49,749 bases of DNA from an uncultured beta proteobacterium (GTDB lineage: Bacteria > Pseudomonadota > Gammaproteobacteria > Burkholderiales > Burkholderiaceae_C), in assembly GCA_903897005.1 (NCBI GenBank), contig CAITZZ010000334.1, positions 1 through 49,749 of the forward strand. The letters run 5' to 3'. Under the pieces are notes generated by a model. It was given only the letters and a program-made list of their open reading frames with translations. It ran no database searches and was not told the DNA's origin. The stretch's first letter is position 1. Every line of letters begins with the position of its first letter. A program made the translations under genes and the position numbers. Positions 45,412 to 49,749 of the stretch are shown one piece after another.

Positions 45412-45981
45412 TTATCGCTGAAGGGCGTGACCGCGCTCCAGCGCCTCCAGATTGACGCTGCGTTGCGCCGCGCCGCTCAGTGCCTCGGTTGCCTGCCTAA
45501 GCTCCTCGTAAGCGAACAGGAAGTCGGGCTGGCTGGAAGCGAAGCCAAGCAGCACCAGGTTGGCCATCATCGGGTTGTGCATGCGCAGCGCCACGGCGTC
45601 AGCATCGCAGGTATGAACGCTGACCTGCATTTCCTCCAGCAGTTCAGCGACCCGCTGGTCTGGAAAAGCTTGCCCGTCCGGGGCGTTGACCACACACATC
45701 GCGTTTCGGCCGTTCTGCCTGGAACGCAGATAGGGCAGGGCGCGGTGCGACTCCATGCAGTCCAGACCGATCAGCAGGTCGGCGTCACCCTCACGCACCA
45801 TGGGACTGCTGAACTGACCCAACTTCAGATGGGTCATGACCGATCCGCCGCGCTGGGACATGCCAAAGGTCTGCGACCCCAGCACCGGCACCTCCTTGTG
45901 CCGCGCTATTTCGATAAAGATTTTGGTCGCAAAAAGAACCCCCTGGCCACCGACCCCGGCAATGATGGCCTGCGATTTCAT
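45412..45981 (-). CDS. iorB: Indolepyruvate oxidoreductase beta subunit
   Basis: A 189-residue protein of the pyruvate/ketoisovalerate oxidoreductase gamma domain family. The opening AGVGGQGVLFATKIF and GSQTFGMSQRGGSV are IorB signatures. It overlaps the iorA stop by 4 bp and completes the enzyme that oxidatively decarboxylates indolepyruvate and other arylpyruvates. It is shorter and simpler than the fused alpha subunit and carries no Fe-S motif. Confidence 0.93.
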   Translation of the reverse strand: MKSQAIIAGVGGQGVLFATKIFIEIARHKEVPVLGSQTFGMSQRGGSVMTHLKLGQFSSPMVREGDADLLIGLDCMESHRALPYLRSRQNGRNAMCVVNAPDGQAFPDQRVAELLEEMQVSVHTCDADAVALRMHNPMMANLVLLGFASSQPDFLFAYEELRQATEALSGAAQRSVNLEALERGHALQR

Positions 45982-48900
45982 GCGTGCTCCTTCACCGGCT
46001 GGATCGCCAGGGGCTGGATCGCGCCCTGCGCACAGACCTGGATGCAGATGCCGCAGTCGATGCAGGTGCGTCGGTCAATATCCACGAGGCCATCGGGTCG
46101 GCGCTGCAGCGAGGGGCATTCAAACCAGGTGGTGCAGTAGCCGCAGGCAATACAGACACCGGTAGCGGGCATGCTGATCGCGCTGCGCGGGCATTCGGCC
46201 TGGCAAATGCGGCAGGCCGTGCACTTGCCGGCGTCGATCTGGTAGGCGCCCGCCAGCAGCGTGATGGCGGCGCTGGGACAGACATGCAGGCAGATGTCGC
46301 AGTGCGTGCAGACACCACAATGAAAGCAGCGCTCGCGGGCCTCGGCGCTGGCGGCCTCGGTGCCCAGCCCGAGATTGACTTCGTCGAAGTTCCAGATGGA
46401 ATCAGCCGGTGCATGATGACGCGCCTGTGCGCGCTCCGTCTTGCTGAAAAACTGCAGCTTGATCTCCTGCACTGCAGCAACCGGCAGCGCTTGCTGCGCG
46501 CGCCGCGATTCGCCGCCTGCCAGTTTGGCGCAGGCGATGCCCGGGCCGCTTGCCAGTTGCAGCGCAGCTGCATCGATCGCTTTGCCGCCAAGCTGTTGAT
46601 GGATTCCCAGGGCGGCCCGCTTGCCCGCATTGACGGCACCCACCACGGTGCCCACGCCGCTGCTGGCAGCGTCACCACCGGCAAAAATGCGTGCCTGTGC
46701 GGTGCGTCCCCAGGGGTCGACCTGGAGTCGGCCGTTCAGTGCCAAACCGGGTTCGCTGAGGTAGGCCAGATCGGCGTCGCCGCCGATGCACACCAGAATG
46801 CTCTCGGCCTCACTGGTTTCGCTGTAAAAGGGCGGCGAATTCTCCGCCAAGTCCGGCTTGGCCAGCGCAAGGTCCCGCAGCAGCAATTTGAGTCGATGGC
46901 TCGCACCGGCCTCGAAGCTGACCGGCACCACGGCATGATGAAACACGATGCCTTCCGCGCGCGCCGAGGCCACTTCTTCGGGTATCGCCAGCAGCAGGTC
47001 GTAGTAAACGTCGACCACGGCGCCCTGACGCCGGGCGCTGCGTGCCGCGTCGATGGCGGTGTTGCCACCGCCGATCACCGCAACGCGCGCACCCAGTGCC
47101 GGCGACTCCTCGGCGCGCATGCGGTAGAGGTAGTCGAGCCCGCTGAGCACGCCGGCGCGCTCCTCACCGGCAATCTGGAGACGCCTTTGTTGCCAGGCGC
47201 CGGTGGCCAGATAGACGGCGTCAAAGCGCTCAAGCTCGGACCAGGCCAGATTGCTGCCCAGACGAACACCGGTGTGCACGGTGACGCCGAGCGACTTGAA
47301 TACCTCGAGTTCGCGCTGCAGCACGCTGGTCGGCAGCCGGTATTGGGTGATGGCCCAGCGCAGCATGCCGCCGATTTCGGGCAGCGACTCAAAGATTTCG
47401 ACAGCGTAGCCCAGGCGGGCCAACTGGTAGGCGGCGCTCAGGCCGGCAGGGCCGCCTCCGACCACTGCCACTGTCTTGCCGAGTGCCTGACCGCGCGTGG
47501 CAAAGCCGGCGGCCGAGCGAGCGCGGTCACCGGCCATGCGCTCGATGGCGTTGATGGACAGGGCGCCGTCATGGCTGCTGCGGTTGCAGTTGCTCTCGCA
47601 GGGATGCGGACAGACGCGCCCCAGCGTGGAAGGAAAAGGATGCTCCTGGTAGAGCATGTTGGCGGCATCTTGCCACTGGCCCTGCGCTGCCAGCGTCATC
47701 AGACGCTCGATGTCGTTGCCGGCCGGGCAGGCTTCAGAGCAGGGCGACAAGCGGTCCTGGTGGCGTGGCATCCACGCTGCATCCAGCGCAGCAACGGTAC
47801 CGGTGGAACGCGGGCGCGGACCATGGCGCACCTCCACGGCAAGGGAGGTCTTGCCCGGACCGAGGCCTTTCTGCTGTGCCACGCAGGCGTAGCGCGCCAG
47901 GACAACGGCGACGCCGCCCTGCTCGGCACGGCTGTGCGCCAGAGCGTCCAGCAGCACGCGATGAAAGCTGGCCAGGTCGTGGGGGTCGGCGTGCACCAGG
48001 TAGTTGATGCCGCAACCTCGGATCAGGGTTTCGAGTTGAACGATAGCGCCGCTGTGGCCATCGGCAGTCTGGCCGGACTCGGGGGTGGGTTGCATGCCGG
48101 TCATGCCGGTGGTGCCGTTGTCCAGCACCAGGAGGACAAAACGGGCGCCGTTGTAGACCGCGTTTTCCAGTCCCGCTGCCCCGGAGTGAAAGAAGGTGCC
48201 ATCGCCGATGGTGGCGAAAATCGGCGGTGCCTTGCCGTCCTGGGCGTAGGCGTGATAGAAGCCCGACGCCATCGAGATCGACGCTCCCATGTCGTGCACG
48301 GTGTCAACCGCACCCTGGTTCAGCCCCAGTGTGTAGCAGCCGATGTCGCCCGGGAAGAGGGCGTCCGGAAAGGCGCGCCGCAGGGCGTAAAACGTGGCGC
48401 GGTGGCCGCAGCCAGGGCAGAAGGTAGGGCGGCGCACCGGCAGTTCCAGCGCTGCGACGGCTTGCAGCATGCGGTTGGCGGCGCGCTCATGGGCGATCAG
48501 CCCGGCCTCGCGGGCGGCAGCGACCAGATGTTCTTCGATCACCTTGGGAGTCAGTTCGCCGTGCGACGGAATATGCCCGCTCAGACGTCCCCAGACCGGC
48601 AACGCCAGCCTGATCTGGAGTTCGACCGCGGCGTCGGTTTCCTCAAACACGATGAGTCGCTCGCAGCGGCTGGCAAAATCCTCGACCAAAGCCCTTGGCA
48701 GCGGATAAGCGGTGGCGATCTTGAGAATCGGACACTGCTCGGCCAGCCCCAGAGACGGCAACAGATCATTCAGGTAGGCATAGCTGACGCCGGCCGCAAC
48801 GATGCCCAGTGGCGCCCGCGGCAGGCCCGATCCCGCTGGGAAGAAAGCCTGATTGCCGGGCCAGTTCTCGAACTCTTTTTCAATCGCCACCAGTTTCTCG

Positions 48901-49541
48901 TTGAGTTCCTTGTGCAACTGCAACCTGGCGCGCGGCGCCGCCGCCCAACGCTGCGGATTCTTCTCGAAATCGGCGCTCCGGCCAGCGGCCTGCACCGGCC
49001 TGCACTCGATCGCCTGATCAGAGTGACAGACGCGCACCGTGGGTCGCAGCAGCACCGGTATCTGATGACGTTCGGACAGTTCGAAGGCGAGCGAGACCAT
49101 GTCCCTGGCTTCCTGCGGCGTGCTCGGGTCGAGCGCCGGGATTTTGGAGAACAGCGAGAACAGACGCGAGTCCTGCTCGGTTTGCGAGGAGTGCAGTCCG
49201 GGGTCATCGGCAACGATCAGCACCAGACCGCCCACCACGCCGACGTAGGCGGCGGAGAGCGCCGCGTCGGCCGCCACGTTGAGCCCCACCTGTTTCATCG
49301 CGACAGCAGCACGCTTGCCGGCATAGGCGGCCGCCAGCGCCGTCTCGAGGGCGACCTTCTCATTGGTTGACCACTCAACGTAGACCTTGACGCCGAGTTC
49401 ATTCCTGAAGGCAATTACGGCCGGCAGGATCTCGGAACTTGGCGTGCCCGGATAGGCGCTCATGAACTGGCAGCCTGATTCAACGAGGCCGCGGGCGATC
49501 GCCTCATTGCCCAGCATCACGCGCTGATCGCTAGTCTTCAT
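45978..49541 (-). CDS. iorA: Indolepyruvate oxidoreductase alpha subunit fused to a GltD-like flavoprotein and ferredoxin
   Basis: A 1187-residue fusion. Residues 1 to about 560 are the IorA core: pyrimidine-binding domain (FMSAYPGTPSSEI) and thiamine-diphosphate domain (FCPGCGHRATFYA, GDG at 446-448). From about 590 to 1040 lies a glutamate-synthase-small-subunit-like module: C601 in CSEACPAGND, VVGGGPAGLSAAY for FAD, AVIGGGNTAIDAA for NAD(P)H. The tail from C1072 has four CxxCxxCxxxC-type motifs for up to four [4Fe-4S] clusters. It could pass electrons from the 2-oxo acid to NAD(P)+ instead of free ferredoxin. ATG 49541 (MKTSDQRVMLG) is preferred to TTG 49547. Its product would feed the indoleacetate genes at 1-23 kb. 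Confidence 0.93.
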   Translation of the reverse strand: MKTSDQRVMLGNEAIARGLVESGCQFMSAYPGTPSSEILPAVIAFRNELGVKVYVEWSTNEKVALETALAAAYAGKRAAVAMKQVGLNVAADAALSAAYVGVVGGLVLIVADDPGLHSSQTEQDSRLFSLFSKIPALDPSTPQEARDMVSLAFELSERHQIPVLLRPTVRVCHSDQAIECRPVQAAGRSADFEKNPQRWAAAPRARLQLHKELNEKLVAIEKEFENWPGNQAFFPAGSGLPRAPLGIVAAGVSYAYLNDLLPSLGLAEQCPILKIATAYPLPRALVEDFASRCERLIVFEETDAAVELQIRLALPVWGRLSGHIPSHGELTPKVIEEHLVAAAREAGLIAHERAANRMLQAVAALELPVRRPTFCPGCGHRATFYALRRAFPDALFPGDIGCYTLGLNQGAVDTVHDMGASISMASGFYHAYAQDGKAPPIFATIGDGTFFHSGAAGLENAVYNGARFVLLVLDNGTTGMTGMQPTPESGQTADGHSGAIVQLETLIRGCGINYLVHADPHDLASFHRVLLDALAHSRAEQGGVAVVLARYACVAQQKGLGPGKTSLAVEVRHGPRPRSTGTVAALDAAWMPRHQDRLSPCSEACPAGNDIERLMTLAAQGQWQDAANMLYQEHPFPSTLGRVCPHPCESNCNRSSHDGALSINAIERMAGDRARSAAGFATRGQALGKTVAVVGGGPAGLSAAYQLARLGYAVEIFESLPEIGGMLRWAITQYRLPTSVLQRELEVFKSLGVTVHTGVRLGSNLAWSELERFDAVYLATGAWQQRRLQIAGEERAGVLSGLDYLYRMRAEESPALGARVAVIGGGNTAIDAARSARRQGAVVDVYYDLLLAIPEEVASARAEGIVFHHAVVPVSFEAGASHRLKLLLRDLALAKPDLAENSPPFYSETSEAESILVCIGGDADLAYLSEPGLALNGRLQVDPWGRTAQARIFAGGDAASSGVGTVVGAVNAGKRAALGIHQQLGGKAIDAAALQLASGPGIACAKLAGGESRRAQQALPVAAVQEIKLQFFSKTERAQARHHAPADSIWNFDEVNLGLGTEAASAEARERCFHCGVCTHCDICLHVCPSAAITLLAGAYQIDAGKCTACRICQAECPRSAISMPATGVCIACGYCTTWFECPSLQRRPDGLVDIDRRTCIDCGICIQVCAQGAIQPLAIQPVKEHA

Positions 49542-49749
49542 TGCCAAGCCCTCGGTTGTCGATATCCGAAGGTGGCCACTGCGTGGTCATCGGTACACCT
49601 TCGTCGGTTCGAATGAAAGAAGGGCGAAGATAAGTCAGTTTTCGAAAGCGTGGTGTCGGTTATTTGAGACACGCATGAAATTTCTTGAGGGTACGGCGGG
49701 TGAGGGGGGCAGGTCAGCCCGAACCGACAGCATCATGGCGGGCAAATGC
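49542..49749. other. Region upstream of iorA to the window end
   Basis: About 200 bp that should hold the iorAB promoter on the minus strand. GAGGG near 49553-49557 (minus strand) can serve as the iorA ribosome site. A TTATCT that might be a -10 is present around 49628-49633, with no convincing -35. A plus-strand frame from ATG 49675 runs off the window end after 25 codons and cannot be judged. Confidence 0.4.

Noticed and set aside
45984-49370. Very long plus-strand open frame (over 1100 codons) opposite iorA
   Set aside because: It is antisense to clear IorA, flavoprotein and ferredoxin motifs; its translation is rich in Gln, His, Arg and Gly with no domain. High GC makes such shadow frames common.
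49675-49749. Start of a plus-strand gene at the window end
   Set aside because: Only 25 codons are visible, with no convincing ribosome site or similarity.

Overview
The window is high-GC DNA that looks like a betaproteobacterium, probably Burkholderiales/Comamonadaceae. The basis is the gene families (Bug-type receptor, HyuA/HyuB, NnrS, branched-chain-type ABC transporter), the tight ATGA overlaps, and a 55-bp GC-rich intergenic repeat of a kind I associate with Comamonadaceae. No rRNA, tRNA, IS element or CRISPR array was seen.

Region 1 (1-25946, all +) is one tightly packed block of 23 genes. It reads as a catabolic island for indole-3-acetate and tryptophan. It holds a B12-dependent acyl-CoA mutase large subunit (5' end outside the window), a three-subunit molybdenum hydroxylase with its own MoaD-like protein, and a family III CoA-transferase. 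A branched-chain-type ABC transporter follows, with an extra Bug-type receptor. Next come an opine-dehydrogenase-like protein, a 3-hydroxyacyl-CoA dehydrogenase, an alpha/beta-fold protein, NnrS, a HyuA/HyuB ATP-dependent amidohydrolase pair, a VOC/epimerase-like protein, a PaaK-like CoA ligase and an SDR. The block ends with kynB-kynU-kynA. The combination matches the published anaerobic indoleacetate (Iaa) route of Aromatoleum: ring C2 hydroxylation, ATP-dependent lactam opening to 2-aminophenylsuccinate, CoA transfer, B12 carbon-skeleton rearrangement and beta-oxidation to 2-aminobenzoyl-CoA. The kynurenine genes send tryptophan to anthranilate, so both branches end in the same aromatic product, free or as the CoA ester. 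The mutase small subunit, acyl-CoA dehydrogenase, enoyl-CoA hydratase and thiolase are not in the window.

Region 2 (26201-38006, +) is a five-gene signalling operon in which every junction overlaps. Two REC-HD-GYP response regulators flank a membrane CHASE3/PAS protein with no output domain, a 1661-residue hybrid histidine kinase (dCache, HAMP, five PAS, HisKA, HATPase, REC, HPT) and a hemerythrin-histidine kinase. Region 3 (38017-42152, -) is a GGDEF-EAL protein that overlaps glgC. Its sensor half is a paralogue of the hybrid kinase's sensor half, linking oxygen or ligand sensing, c-di-GMP and glycogen.

Region 4 (42455-45377, +) has a DUF2628/SPOR membrane protein, a small one-helix protein and an aldehyde dehydrogenase. 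Region 5 (45412-49541, -) encodes indolepyruvate oxidoreductase: a small IorB and a 1187-residue IorA in which a GltD-like flavoprotein module sits between the thiamine-diphosphate core and a four-cluster ferredoxin tail. It would turn indolepyruvate (from tryptophan) into indoleacetyl-CoA or indoleacetate, the substrate of region 1.
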